From: Mogibacterium sp. | GTDB lineage: Bacteria; Bacillota; Clostridia; Peptostreptococcales; Anaerovoracaceae | Length of the DNA: 46,484 nucleotides | Assembly (NCBI GenBank): GCA_017432075.1 | Contig: JAFRJV010000059.1 | Coordinates: forward strand, 1 to 46,484 | Direction of reading: 5' to 3' | Shown here: in pieces, positions 33,770 to 42,093 of the stretch | Position numbering within the stretch: position 1 is the first letter of the stretch | Layout: each line of letters starts with the position of its first letter | Notes under the pieces: generated by a model | The model's input: the letters and a program-made list of their open reading frames with translations, nothing else | What the model was told of the DNA's origin: nothing | Database searches by the model: none | Translations under genes and position numbers: made by a program

Positions 33770-34990
33770 ATGAATTTTGTTTTTATCTCACCAAACTTTC
33801 CGGATAATTTCCGCAACTTCTGCGACAGACTTAACAGAAACGGAGCCACGGTACTCGGCATCGGTGATGCTTCATATGATTCACTCAGTGACATGGTCAA
33901 AAGTTCACTGACAGAGTATTACAAGGTCGACTCTCTTGAAGACTACGCTCAGGTCTACCGCGCGGTCGCATTCTTTGCCTTCAAATACGGCAGGATCGAC
34001 TGGATCGAGTCAAACAATGAATACTGGCTGGAGCTTGACGCACAGCTCAGAAAGGATTTCAATGTCACCACAGGCGTGCAGCCTGAGGAGCTGGCTCTCT
34101 GGAAGAGCAAGGCAGCAATGAAGCCTGTTTACAAAGCTGCAGGAATCCCTTCCGCACGTCAGCACCGCGTGTCCACTATTGATGATGCGAAAAAATTCCT
34201 CGATGAGATCGGAGGATATCCTGTTTTCGCAAAGCCTAATGTTGGTGTCGGAGCGAGTGCAACTTTTAAAATAGAAAACGATGACGATCTGCAGGCCTTC
34301 TTCAGCGCGGTCTCAGGCAAGGATTACGTCATGGAAGAATACATCGTCGGAGATATTTATACATATGACGCTATTTGCGATCCGAACGGTGACCCTCTCT
34401 TCGAGTCATCTTTCAGATGTGTAAATGTCGCCGATTCCGTAAACGACGGAACGGAAGCCATCATTTTCGTAATGCCGGACGTCCCTGAGCAGCTGCGCGA
34501 TTACGGCCGCAAGGCACTGAAGGGCTTCAAGGTAAAAAGCCGCTTCGTGCATTTCGAGTTCTTCAGGCTGACCGAACCACGCAAGGGTCTGGCAGACGCA
34601 GGAGAATTCGTCGGGCTTGAAGTCAACATGCGTCCTGCGGGCGGTTTCATCCCTGACATGATGAATTATTCACACTCAACTGATGTTTATCAGATCTGGG
34701 CGGACATGGTCTGTTACGGCCACAACAACAAGGTTCAGGATGGTGCCGACCGCTGGTGCGTCTTCATAGGTGCCAAGGATACGTTCAGCCACAAGCATAC
34801 CCACGAAGAGATACTGGTCCGTTACGGAGACAGGATCACCATGTGCCAGCGCATGCCTGAAGTCTTCGTTGCCGCAATGGGCAACCAGATGTACATGGCT
34901 CTCCTTGATACAGAAGACGATGTGCGCGAATATTCAAGTTTCATACTGGATGAACAGGCCCCTCTGCTGATGCCAAGCCTTTATAAATAG
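33770..34990 (+). CDS. ATP-grasp family ligase of unknown substrate
   Basis: About 407 residues with the start at 33770, after an AGAGG site. The N-terminal pre-ATP-grasp part (about 1-105) is followed by an ATP-grasp domain. The lysine strand YPVFAKPNVGVGA, the hinge YVMEEYIVGD and the metal-binding GLEVNMRPAGGFIPDMMN are all visible. Such enzymes join a carboxylate to an amine or other nucleophile with ATP. The resemblance is to carbamoyl-phosphate-synthase or biotin-carboxylase-like ATP-grasp proteins, but no biotin or amidotransferase part is present. It stands alone, with a strong terminator after it. It may make an amino-acid conjugate or dipeptide. Confidence 0.82.
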   Translation: MNFVFISPNFPDNFRNFCDRLNRNGATVLGIGDASYDSLSDMVKSSLTEYYKVDSLEDYAQVYRAVAFFAFKYGRIDWIESNNEYWLELDAQLRKDFNVTTGVQPEELALWKSKAAMKPVYKAAGIPSARQHRVSTIDDAKKFLDEIGGYPVFAKPNVGVGASATFKIENDDDLQAFFSAVSGKDYVMEEYIVGDIYTYDAICDPNGDPLFESSFRCVNVADSVNDGTEAIIFVMPDVPEQLRDYGRKALKGFKVKSRFVHFEFFRLTEPRKGLADAGEFVGLEVNMRPAGGFIPDMMNYSHSTDVYQIWADMVCYGHNNKVQDGADRWCVFIGAKDTFSHKHTHEEILVRYGDRITMCQRMPEVFVAAMGNQMYMALLDTEDDVREYSSFILDEQAPLLMPSLYK

Positions 34991-35001
34991 CAAATAACAG
35001 C

Positions 35002-35035
35002 AAAGCACCTCACGCATGTGCGTGAGGTGCTTTTT
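35002..35035. terminator. bidirectional terminator, 32-base perfect palindrome
   Basis: Positions 35002-35033 are fully self-complementary around the central TG, with a stem of about 15 pairs and T5 on the right. It lies between the convergent ATP-grasp gene (stop 34990) and the SLOG-domain gene (stop 35051) and can serve both. Confidence 0.92.
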
Positions 35036-35050
35036 AATTCATTCCGGTAT

Positions 35051-36628
35051 TTATATCCCAAGCCCTTCGTCATGCTTGCTCTGGTAAGCATACCAGTTGG
35101 CATTTTCGCAAAGCTCATCTTCCGCTATACGCAGCAGAAGCGACTCAGTTTCTCCCTTGTCTGCGATCTCACGCTCTGCCTCTTCATACAGCAGCGCCAT
35201 TTTCCGGTGATCATCAATGACATTGGGAAGCGCCAGCCTTCCGTAGTAATTGTTGGCAAAAAGTGTAAGCGCAGAGAACGCGCCCATCAGCAGCTTGAAT
35301 GCGGTCCTGACAGAATCGTTTGTTTCAGGCGCAAACATGCTTGTCCCTGAGATCATGCCGCAGCATATCATTTCGAACAGCAAAGCGGCGATGTAAGTCC
35401 CGATAGTTATGACCAGAGCAGTGGTGACCATGCGGTCATTTCTCCTGAGCTGCAGTTCCGTTTTCTTCAGTGCTTTTTTATGATACTCATTCTGATCGCT
35501 GATCCATGTGTCCAGGATGCTCTTCTTTTCACCGGATCTTTTGCCTGTCATTATTGCGGACATCGCACTGCTGACCCATGGTACATTCACTTGCAGATTC
35601 CACGGAAGTATGTCAGTTACTTCACGGTTTATGCCCGCGGTGAGAAGGTATGTCTGTACCCTGCATGCTTCGGCCAGTATCCTGTATTCGACATATCTTG
35701 CGTTGAAACGTGTCCACCGCGTGAATGCGTTTATCGCAAAGAGCGAAATGATCATGATCCCGCACATCACGATCATCCAGTGCCATTCCGCTTCATCATA
35801 CAGCAGAAAGGCGATCGTTAATGCCGTAGCGCATGCGGAAAGCCCTATAAGCACTCTTCTGTCTTTTATATCATTGATTATGCTGAGTCTGTCTGAAGCA
35901 GTATAAACTGCAGCGATCTTATCATCAGCCATGCATCCGCCTGCTATATCCGCACAGTCTTTATTATAATTGTCGGTATCTCTCAGTATCTCATCGCTCC
36001 TGCTCTTATCTCCGTGCGTGATGATCCTGCCTGCCTCAATATCCGCTCTGTCCGAACTGATACGGGGAGTCGCGATCTGTACGACAGCACCTTCAGATCT
36101 TCGCAGCTGCTCACCCGCACTCCCGTTAGACACATTTCTCAGCTTCGCCTGAACTATCGATGCCGTACCGCAGCCTCCCGCTTCACCCGGGGTCCCGTCC
36201 CACAAAGCAAAAAGTATATGACAGTGTTCTGCTATGTAGAGTCCCGCCTGCCGGTAGAGATAATCTCTGCCTTCCTTAAAGGGTTCCTTATGAGGCGCAA
36301 TGAAGGCCTTTGACGAGCGTTCTGTCAGATCATTCAGCTTTTTCAGGGCGTCACCCTCAAAGTCCTCCGCATATTCACTGACCGGCATAGGCAGAACTGT
36401 AATGATCTCAAGCCCCATCTCAAGCGCAGTCTCTGCGCAAAGCTGGTCAGCGCCTTCCGCGAGACATGTCATTACCTTTATCTCTGAATTCGGATACTCT
36501 GAAAGCAGGGATTCAAGCCCGGCACACACTGCGCTCTTCAGGCTGCTGATATCCTGTTCCCTCAGATCCCTGTGGCCTGTGACACCTGCTATGATGGGGA
36601 TCTTTCCTGTTTCCTTTTTTATCGTCAT
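35051..36628 (-). CDS. SLOG-domain protein with two membrane hairpins (SLATT-like)
   Basis: A protein of 525 residues. Residues about 10-190 form a Rossmann-like SLOG/LSDAT domain with GVTGHRDL (15-22), CLAEGAD (55-61), LPMP (79-82) and LWDG (142-145). These motifs are seen in lysine-decarboxylase-like, TRPM-type and nucleotide-binding SLOG proteins. The rest has two hydrophobic pairs (about 259-278 with 284-302, and 402-427 with 444-460) around a charged helical region, as in SLATT two-helix effectors. Predicted SLOG-SLATT systems are thought to sense a nucleotide signal and open or damage the membrane in defence; this is prediction from genome surveys, not shown here. GGAGG precedes the start. 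It is a single-gene unit, read toward a bidirectional terminator. Confidence 0.75.
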   Translation of the reverse strand: MTIKKETGKIPIIAGVTGHRDLREQDISSLKSAVCAGLESLLSEYPNSEIKVMTCLAEGADQLCAETALEMGLEIITVLPMPVSEYAEDFEGDALKKLNDLTERSSKAFIAPHKEPFKEGRDYLYRQAGLYIAEHCHILFALWDGTPGEAGGCGTASIVQAKLRNVSNGSAGEQLRRSEGAVVQIATPRISSDRADIEAGRIITHGDKSRSDEILRDTDNYNKDCADIAGGCMADDKIAAVYTASDRLSIINDIKDRRVLIGLSACATALTIAFLLYDEAEWHWMIVMCGIMIISLFAINAFTRWTRFNARYVEYRILAEACRVQTYLLTAGINREVTDILPWNLQVNVPWVSSAMSAIMTGKRSGEKKSILDTWISDQNEYHKKALKKTELQLRRNDRMVTTALVITIGTYIAALLFEMICCGMISGTSMFAPETNDSVRTAFKLLMGAFSALTLFANNYYGRLALPNVIDDHRKMALLYEEAEREIADKGETESLLLRIAEDELCENANWYAYQSKHDEGLGI

Positions 36629-36684
36629 TTATGATCCTCCGGACCCGTCCTGTCTTTTTGATTATTCTACCATAACCGCGGCAC

Positions 36685-36723
36685 AAAAAAGCGGAGCCTA
36701 TGCCTCAAAATGCATAAGCTCCG
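36685..36723 (-). terminator. terminator of the PTS operon after ptsI
   Basis: A stem of CGGAGC and GCTCCG with an inner TATGC/GCATA stem spans 36692-36723. It is followed on the minus strand by six T (36690-36685). It lies 40 bases past the ptsI stop. Confidence 0.85.
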
Positions 36724-36762
36724 ATAGTATATGATACTGTTCCGGTCACTTTTAAGCCGGTA

Positions 36763-38469
36763 TTATTCCTTAGCTGCTTCCTTAAGAGCTGCCACGATAT
36801 CTTCTACGTTGTCCATTGCCATGACCTTTTCTGCCAGAGCATCGGCCTCGGCTTTTGTCCACTTCGAGATGATGCAGCGGGATGTGAGAACAAGCACAGG
36901 GTTAACGCTGTACTCATCAAGTCCGAACGACATGAGCAGCGGGATCATCAGAGGATCTGCTGCCGCTTCGCCGCACATTCCTACAGGAATTCCTGCTTCC
37001 TTAGCAGCTGAGATGATCTGTCTGATCGAGCGGAGTACTGCAGGCTGGAATGCGGAGTAGAGGTAAGCAACCTTGGCATTTCCTCTGTCTACTGCCATTG
37101 TGTATCCTGTAAGGTCGTTTGTTCCGATCGAGAAGAAGTCAGCTTCCTTAGCGAGGAGGTCAGCGATCGCAGCGGATGCTGCTGTTTCTGTCATGCATCC
37201 TACTTCGATGTTCTCATCAAACGGGATGCCCTCTTTGCGGAGGTCTTCCTTGATCTCGCCTACGAGCTTTTTAACGGCTCTCACTTCATCTACTGTGGTT
37301 ACGAGAGGTACCATGATCTTTGCCTTACCGAAAGCGCTTGCTCTGGTAATTGCGCGGAGCTGAGTCTTGTACATGTCCGGATTTGCGAGACAGTATCTGA
37401 CAGCCCTGAATCCGAGGAACGGATTCTCTTCCTTCTCGAAGTCCATGTAAGGGATGTCCTTGTCACCGCCGATATCCAGTGTACGGATGATGACAGTCTT
37501 GCCCTCCATGGTCTCGAGTGCTTCCTTATATGCTTCAAACTGCTCTTCTTCGGTAGGAAGATGTGTGTTGTCCATGAACAGGAACTCTGAGCGGAACAGG
37601 CCTACGCCTTCTCCATCGCATTCCATGGCTTTTTTCGCATCCTTAGGTGTTCCGATGTTACAGAAGACTTCGAGTTTGTCGCCGTCTGCAGTCAGTGTTT
37701 CCTTACCGATGAATTTCTTCAGTTCTTCTTTCTTCTTGATGAACTCTTCGCGCTTGGCTACGTAGTTTGCAAGGATATCTCCATCAGGATTGATGAACAC
37801 ATCACCCGCAGTACCATCTACGATGGCAGCATCCTTGTCTTCAACCATGTCAACGATCCCAGGTACCGATAATACAGCCGGGATCTCGAGAGCTCTGGCG
37901 AGTATTGCGGAGTGAGAAGTAGGTCCTCCGACTTCCGTAATGATTCCGACAACATTCTCTTTTACGATCTGCGATGTCATTGACGGTGTGAGGTCCTTGC
38001 ACACGAGCACTGTGCCTGCAGGGACCTTGCCGATCTCGATATCCTTGATTCCAAGCAGTTTCTTGAGAATGCTTACCTTTACGTCTGCGATATCGGATGC
38101 TCTCTGTTTCATCATCTCGTCTTCCATAGTCGAGAAAATGCCATAAAACATGTCGCATACGCCTGTGAGAGCAGCTTCTGCGCACTGCCCTGCATCTATC
38201 ATGCTGAACATTTCTCCCGACATTGAAGGGTCGGATATCATGACAGCATGTCCCAGAAGTATTTCTGATTCTTTTTCTCCGATGTTTTTCTTAACATCTT
38301 CAGCCATTGCGTATGTTTCTTCTACGAAGTCATCGATGGCTTTCTGAAAGCGGGCTTTCTCTGCGGCGATGTCCGCGATCATCTTTGTCTCAAATGACAG
38401 ATCCTGCTCGATTATGCGGCAAATGCTTCCGATTCCGATTCCGCGCGATGCTGCTATTCCTTTGTACAT
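36763..38469 (-). CDS. ptsI: PTS Enzyme I (phosphoenolpyruvate-protein phosphotransferase)
   Basis: 568 residues with the start at 38469, directly after GGAGGAATAAAT. A longer open frame (46 codons) reaches into the hairpin region upstream and is not used. The phospho-accepting histidine is H186 in GGPTSHSAIL, and the C-terminal PEP-binding barrel has the family's FLFMDN and IGTNDL motifs. Enzyme I takes phosphate from PEP and passes it to HPr. It is the last gene of an operon for a glucitol-type PTS, so this may be a dedicated copy rather than, or as well as, the general one. Confidence 0.95.
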   Translation of the reverse strand: MYKGIAASRGIGIGSICRIIEQDLSFETKMIADIAAEKARFQKAIDDFVEETYAMAEDVKKNIGEKESEILLGHAVMISDPSMSGEMFSMIDAGQCAEAALTGVCDMFYGIFSTMEDEMMKQRASDIADVKVSILKKLLGIKDIEIGKVPAGTVLVCKDLTPSMTSQIVKENVVGIITEVGGPTSHSAILARALEIPAVLSVPGIVDMVEDKDAAIVDGTAGDVFINPDGDILANYVAKREEFIKKKEELKKFIGKETLTADGDKLEVFCNIGTPKDAKKAMECDGEGVGLFRSEFLFMDNTHLPTEEEQFEAYKEALETMEGKTVIIRTLDIGGDKDIPYMDFEKEENPFLGFRAVRYCLANPDMYKTQLRAITRASAFGKAKIMVPLVTTVDEVRAVKKLVGEIKEDLRKEGIPFDENIEVGCMTETAASAAIADLLAKEADFFSIGTNDLTGYTMAVDRGNAKVAYLYSAFQPAVLRSIRQIISAAKEAGIPVGMCGEAAADPLMIPLLMSFGLDEYSVNPVLVLTSRCIISKWTKAEADALAEKVMAMDNVEDIVAALKEAAKE

Positions 38470-38490
38470 ATTTATTCCTCCGTTAATAAA

Positions 38491-38519
38491 TGCTCCCCTG
38501 CAAAAAATGCAGGGGAGCA
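38491..38519 (-). promoter_or_regulatory. strong intercistronic hairpin between ptsH and ptsI
   Basis: A perfect 12-base stem, TGCTCCCCTGCA (38491-38502) with its complement at 38508-38519, and a five-base A loop. No T-run follows it on the minus strand, so it is not a classic terminator. It could protect the 3' end of the ptsH part of the message or slow ribosomes and polymerase, giving more HPr than Enzyme I. Confidence 0.6.
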
Positions 38520-38536
38520 GAGAAGTTTGCCAATAA

Positions 38537-38800
38537 TCAGTCTCCCATTCCCGAATCGATGAAAGCTGTGATCTCAGCGAGAGCTGCTTCTTCATCCGGA
38601 CCGTCACATACGACTTCGATTATCGAACCGCACTTGATGAGAGCGGTCATCAGAAGCATAACGCTCTTTGCGTTGAAGTCCTTACCATTGTGCTTAACTG
38701 TAATGTTGCTCTGGTACTTTGCAGCCATCTGGGAAAGAAGGCTTGCAGGACGCATGTGCATTCCCAGCTCATTATTGATTGTGAATTCTTTTGATACCAT
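38537..38800 (-). CDS. ptsH: PTS phosphocarrier HPr
   Basis: A protein of 87 residues, the normal HPr length. The catalytic histidine is H15 in GMHMRPAS; the usual Ala after His is Met here. The regulatory serine S46 (AKSVM) is also present, as in Gram-positive HPr proteins that HPr kinase modifies. AAGGAG precedes the start. It lies between the HAD gene and ptsI in the PTS operon. Confidence 0.95.
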   Translation of the reverse strand: MVSKEFTINNELGMHMRPASLLSQMAAKYQSNITVKHNGKDFNAKSVMLLMTALIKCGSIIEVVCDGPDEEAALAEITAFIDSGMGD

Positions 38801-38837
38801 AATATTCTCCTTGACTACTTATCATTGTGTTGTGCAG

Positions 38838-39512
38838 TTACTCCCTACAGATTAATTTTACAACATCTGCAGGTGTATCGGCAAGTAAAGTTGCACCGGC
38901 ATTGATAAGTTCCTGCCGGTCGCCATATCCGTAGAGAACGCCGATCGACCGGATCCCCGTTTCGACGGCTCCCTGTATGTCAAACATACGGTCGCCGACC
39001 ATAACGGCTTGCTCCTTCTGAAAATGATCTGTTCCGGATTTTGCCAGAAAACTAAATGCTTCCTTAAGCAGTGAGCCTTTATCGGTCTTCTTCTTTCCTC
39101 GAGCCGGCCCTATGACTGCCTGAAAATACCGGTCTATTCCTGTGTGGTTTAAAACTCTTTCAGCCATATCCCGGGGCTTGGCTGTCACAACAAGAAGTAT
39201 TCTGTCTGCATTCCGAAGTGTCTCGAGCATCTGTTCAACACCTTCATAAACAGAGGCGTTATATAGCCCCTCTTTATCGTAGGCTTCAAAAAAAAACGCA
39301 TTTGCCCGATCTGCTTCTTCCGCACTCATATTGTAGAATTTCCGAAAAGACTCCCACAGTACCGGACCGATCATCCTCTTCATATCTTTGCGATCCCCCG
39401 GATCGACCCCCGACTTTTCCAACGCATAGGTTATCGAGTCGTACAGTCCCTCTTCGGACTTGATAAGTGTTCCGTCCAGGTCAAAAATGATGTACTGGTA
39501 AAGCGCCTCCAT
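38838..39512 (-). CDS. HAD-family phosphatase (phosphoglycolate phosphatase-like)
   Basis: 224 residues with the nucleophile motif FDLDGT at D11 and D13. A cap region follows, then VVTAKP (motif II), a lysine-containing segment, and MVGDRMFDIQGA (motif IV). The family removes phosphate from small organic phosphates. Its position in the PTS operon suggests it clears or recycles a sugar or polyol phosphate, relieving sugar-phosphate stress when the dehydrogenase is limiting. The ribosome site is weak (GGCAGAGAAGA). Confidence 0.88.
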   Translation of the reverse strand: MEALYQYIIFDLDGTLIKSEEGLYDSITYALEKSGVDPGDRKDMKRMIGPVLWESFRKFYNMSAEEADRANAFFFEAYDKEGLYNASVYEGVEQMLETLRNADRILLVVTAKPRDMAERVLNHTGIDRYFQAVIGPARGKKKTDKGSLLKEAFSFLAKSGTDHFQKEQAVMVGDRMFDIQGAVETGIRSIGVLYGYGDRQELINAGATLLADTPADVVKLICRE

Positions 39513-39533
39513 TCTTCTCTGCCTTTTTAATCA

Positions 39534-39566
39534 GATCGGTTCGCGGATGGACTACGCGAACCGATC
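39534..39566 (-). promoter_or_regulatory. strong intercistronic hairpin between the PTS IIB gene and the HAD gene
   Basis: A perfect 12-base stem, GATCGGTTCGCG (39534-39545) with CGCGAACCGATC (39555-39566), and a nine-base loop. No T-run follows on the minus strand. Like the hairpin after ptsH, it probably stabilises the upstream PTS part of the message or trims expression of the genes after it. Confidence 0.6.
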
Positions 39567-39574
39567 AGTTTTGA

Positions 39575-40582
39575 TTAGTACAGACCTACGCTGAAAGCAA
39601 ATGCGATCAGAACTGCGAGAGGGCCTGTTACCATACGGGAGAACAGAACTGCCGGAACACCATACTCGATGGTCTCAGGCTCAGCTTCTCCGAGGGAAAG
39701 TCCTACAGGAACGAAGTCTCCACCGACCTGACCGTCAATAGCGAACAGAGCAGGAAGAGCGTACTTTGCAGGGATAGCACCTACTGCGAACTGTGCACCG
39801 AGGAGCGTACCTACGATCTGTGCGATTACAGCTCCAGGTCCGAGGATAGGTGACAGGAACGGCAGTGAGCAGATAAAGCAGATTATCAGCATGCCCGGAA
39901 GCGATCCTGCCAGAGGTGCGATCGTGTTAGCGATTACGTTACCAAGTCCGCTTGCGCTGATGATACCAAGGATAGTACTTGTGAATGCCATGAACGGCAG
40001 AATGTTCTTGATGACCATGTCGATCGTATCACGACCGGCCTGGAAGAACTTACTGACAACAGCACCAACGCCCTTACCAAGACGTACTACGAAGCCCTGC
40101 TTCTTTCCTTCATTGGCAGCAGCGATCTCAGCCTTAGCCTCATCCTTTGTCTTAGGGCCCTTGTCAGCAGCTGCTGCAGCCGCTGCAGCAGGAGCTGCCT
40201 CAACCTCAGGTGCATCGCCAAGAACTTCAATATCTTTTTCTCTTACGCCTGAAACATAGATATCAGGTTTGATGAACATCGCCAGAGGACCTGTAGCTCC
40301 GGAAGGCATAAGATTTACTGTGAAGATACCCTTCTTAGGATATACTCCGCATCTTGCAGTACCGCCGCAGTCTACTACTGCAACCATGATCTCGTCGTCA
40401 GGAAGAGTTGTCTTCCAGCCGTCTACTGCTTCACCACCTGTGAGCTCAGCGATCTTTGCAGCAACAGGGTGGATTCCGCCGCCTGTTACGCTCAGAACTG
40501 TGTGGCACTTTTCGGTTGGTGTAATTTCGAGAGGGCCGCCCCAGCCGCCTTCACCAGGATTAATCTTAATTGTCTTAAACAT
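39575..40582 (-). CDS. srlE: PTS glucitol-type IIB (IIBC) component
   Basis: A 335-residue protein of the SrlE/GutE family. The N-terminal IIB domain (about 1-125) carries the phospho-cysteine candidate C72 in VDCGGTARCGVYP. An Ala-rich charged linker follows (about 126-165), then a hydrophobic IIC-like part (about 180-335) rich in membrane helices. It takes phosphate from IIA and passes it to the incoming polyol. GAGGAGG precedes the start. It lies 15 bases after the IIC gene. The family handles glucitol and related polyols; the true substrate here is unknown. Confidence 0.94.
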   Translation of the reverse strand: MFKTIKINPGEGGWGGPLEITPTEKCHTVLSVTGGGIHPVAAKIAELTGGEAVDGWKTTLPDDEIMVAVVDCGGTARCGVYPKKGIFTVNLMPSGATGPLAMFIKPDIYVSGVREKDIEVLGDAPEVEAAPAAAAAAAADKGPKTKDEAKAEIAAANEGKKQGFVVRLGKGVGAVVSKFFQAGRDTIDMVIKNILPFMAFTSTILGIISASGLGNVIANTIAPLAGSLPGMLIICFICSLPFLSPILGPGAVIAQIVGTLLGAQFAVGAIPAKYALPALFAIDGQVGGDFVPVGLSLGEAEPETIEYGVPAVLFSRMVTGPLAVLIAFAFSVGLY

Positions 40583-40597
40583 TGTCTTACCTCCTCA

Positions 40598-41113
40598 CTA
40601 CTTATTCTTGACCATGCCTGCATAGATCCTCTCTGTGAGAAGACCTCTGATGAGGATCACGATAAGACCAACGATGAAGTAACGAACTGCAAGCCCGCCC
40701 GTGCTGAGTCCAGCCTCCTGCAGGCCCTGTGCGATGCCGAGCCAAACGAAGAGCTCTCCTGCATTTGCGTGAGGGAACAGACCTGTGATCGGGTGTACGA
40801 AGCTGACGGCTGCATCATAGTAAGCAGGTTTGTACTTTTCTTCGCAGAAACGTCCGAATGTGTAGCACATCGGGTTACCCAGGAAGAATACTGCCATTAA
40901 CGGGAGCAGTGTATACCTGAGAACGGCATACTTTGTAATCTTCTGAGCAAATCTCTCAACCTTATCAACACCGACCAGTTTGATGATGGAGTTGACCGCA
41001 GTCATAAGGCAGACGAGTGTAGGAATGATTCCTGTAACCCAGCCCATGAAGGTCTCTCCTCCTGCACTGAACAGTGACATGAAGCCTTCTGCCAGTTTTG
41101 CAACAAATTCCAT
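40598..41113 (-). CDS. srlA: PTS glucitol-type IIC component
   Basis: A membrane protein of 171 residues of the SrlA/GutA family. It has several hydrophobic segments and the typical stretch GNPMCYTFGRFCEEKYKPA in its middle. Together with SrlE it forms the polyol channel. GGAGG lies just before the start, and the srlE gene follows at 15 bases. Confidence 0.94.
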   Translation of the reverse strand: MEFVAKLAEGFMSLFSAGGETFMGWVTGIIPTLVCLMTAVNSIIKLVGVDKVERFAQKITKYAVLRYTLLPLMAVFFLGNPMCYTFGRFCEEKYKPAYYDAAVSFVHPITGLFPHANAGELFVWLGIAQGLQEAGLSTGGLAVRYFIVGLIVILIRGLLTERIYAGMVKNK

Positions 41114-41242
41114 AAAGTTCCTCCATTCATTTTTTCAAACTCATCTTCATACAAATTTATGAAGACTCTACTTATATATATGACACACCGGCAGAGGCAT
41201 ATGCCCCGGTTGCCTCACCGGCGATACATATCAGATTGATAT

Positions 41243-41716
41243 TTATCTCAGCCTTTTTCCTTGCTTTCCTCTTTTTGTTTCCATGAAGGCTTCCTGCTCT
41301 CTCGTCAGTTCACGTTCAGTCAGCCTTACTTCAAGTGCTTCCAGCGCACGAATGTATCCCTGCCAGCGCTTCCACTCTTTTTTGTCAAGACTCTCTGTCA
41401 GTTTCAGAAGGTCGAAGATGCTGCTGCCGACAAGCGGCTGTCCCAGAAAAGAATCCACCGGGTGAAAGCGCGCCCAGAGTCCCGGTCCGTCCAGTGCCTC
41501 TGCACCTGTGATAATACCATCGTTATCACAGGCAATGATGGCAATATGTCCATCAAAGAATTTGCCGCGTCTCTGTCCCATGCCGACATTTCCCAGCTGG
41601 TGCACTCTGCGGACTGCTCTCTGATAACTCTTGATCTGCAGCACTCCGCCAAGCGACTGCATTATGAGCAATCCCAATACTATCAACAACAGAACGGATA
41701 CTCCGCTGAGGTTCAT
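41243..41716 (-). CDS. gutM: GutM-type regulator/accessory protein
   Basis: 157 residues matching GutM (SrlM), an accessory activator of glucitol operons. An N-terminal hydrophobic helix (about 5-27) suggests membrane anchoring, and the following QLGNVGMGQRRGKFFDGHIAI segment is typical. It is the first gene of the minus-strand PTS operon (gutM, srlA, srlE, HAD, ptsH, ptsI). AGGAG precedes the start. A TATAAT at 41746-41741 on the minus strand is a likely -10, though no good -35 is seen at the usual distance. Confidence 0.88.
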   Translation of the reverse strand: MNLSGVSVLLLIVLGLLIMQSLGGVLQIKSYQRAVRRVHQLGNVGMGQRRGKFFDGHIAIIACDNDGIITGAEALDGPGLWARFHPVDSFLGQPLVGSSIFDLLKLTESLDKKEWKRWQGYIRALEALEVRLTERELTREQEAFMETKRGKQGKRLR

Positions 41717-42093
41717 GATATATACTCCTGTTTATCCCCTATTATAATGACTGTATTGTATCCCCAATCCGTGTCAAATATCAAGGATAATGTTCTGACC
41801 ATATGCCTAAATTTATATATCTTTAGCAAAATATTGCAAATTTTGTTTCTATGGATAGATTGACACAAATTTATCTATACATTTGCGTCAGCTCTTTTAT
41901 ATTTTTTTGCATAAGCAGCGGAAACTTACAAAGAATAGTGAGTTTACAGCTATATTGTCAACCTGCACACTGTATAAATGTGTTAAAAATTTAAGCAATT
42001 GTTCTTGACAAATGTTTAAATATGGATTATTATGGACTCATAAAATGAAACTAATCTCGAAAACTATATAAAAGGAAAGAGAGGAAAAGATCC
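41717..42093. promoter_or_regulatory. divergent control region of the polyol PTS genes
   Basis: This 377-base AT-rich stretch holds no gene. For the minus strand there is a -10-like TATAAT at 41746-41741 before gutM. A partial inverted repeat, AAACTTAC/GTGAGTTT, spans 41922-41945. A CATTTGCGT element is at about 41880-41888; a nearly identical element occurs at 45391-45399 before the IIA gene. The plus-strand promoter at 42005-42033 drives the isomerase operon. These repeats are candidate binding sites for the SorC-type regulator at 44252-45232. Confidence 0.5.
42005..42033 (+). promoter_or_regulatory. near-consensus promoter of the isomerase-aldolase operon
   Basis: TTGACA (42005-42010) is 17 bases from TATTAT (42028-42033), almost a perfect housekeeping promoter. 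The start point should be near 42040. The first gene begins at 42094 after an AGAGGAAAAG ribosome site. Confidence 0.85.

Noticed and set aside
38491-38519. Hairpin after ptsH as a terminator
   Set aside because: No U-run follows it on the minus strand and ptsI starts 22 bases later.
38470-38607. 46-residue N-terminal extension of Enzyme I
   Set aside because: Enzyme I normally begins Met-x-x-Gly-Ile-Ala-Ala-Ser, GGAGG lies before that Met, and the extension runs through the hairpin and into ptsH.
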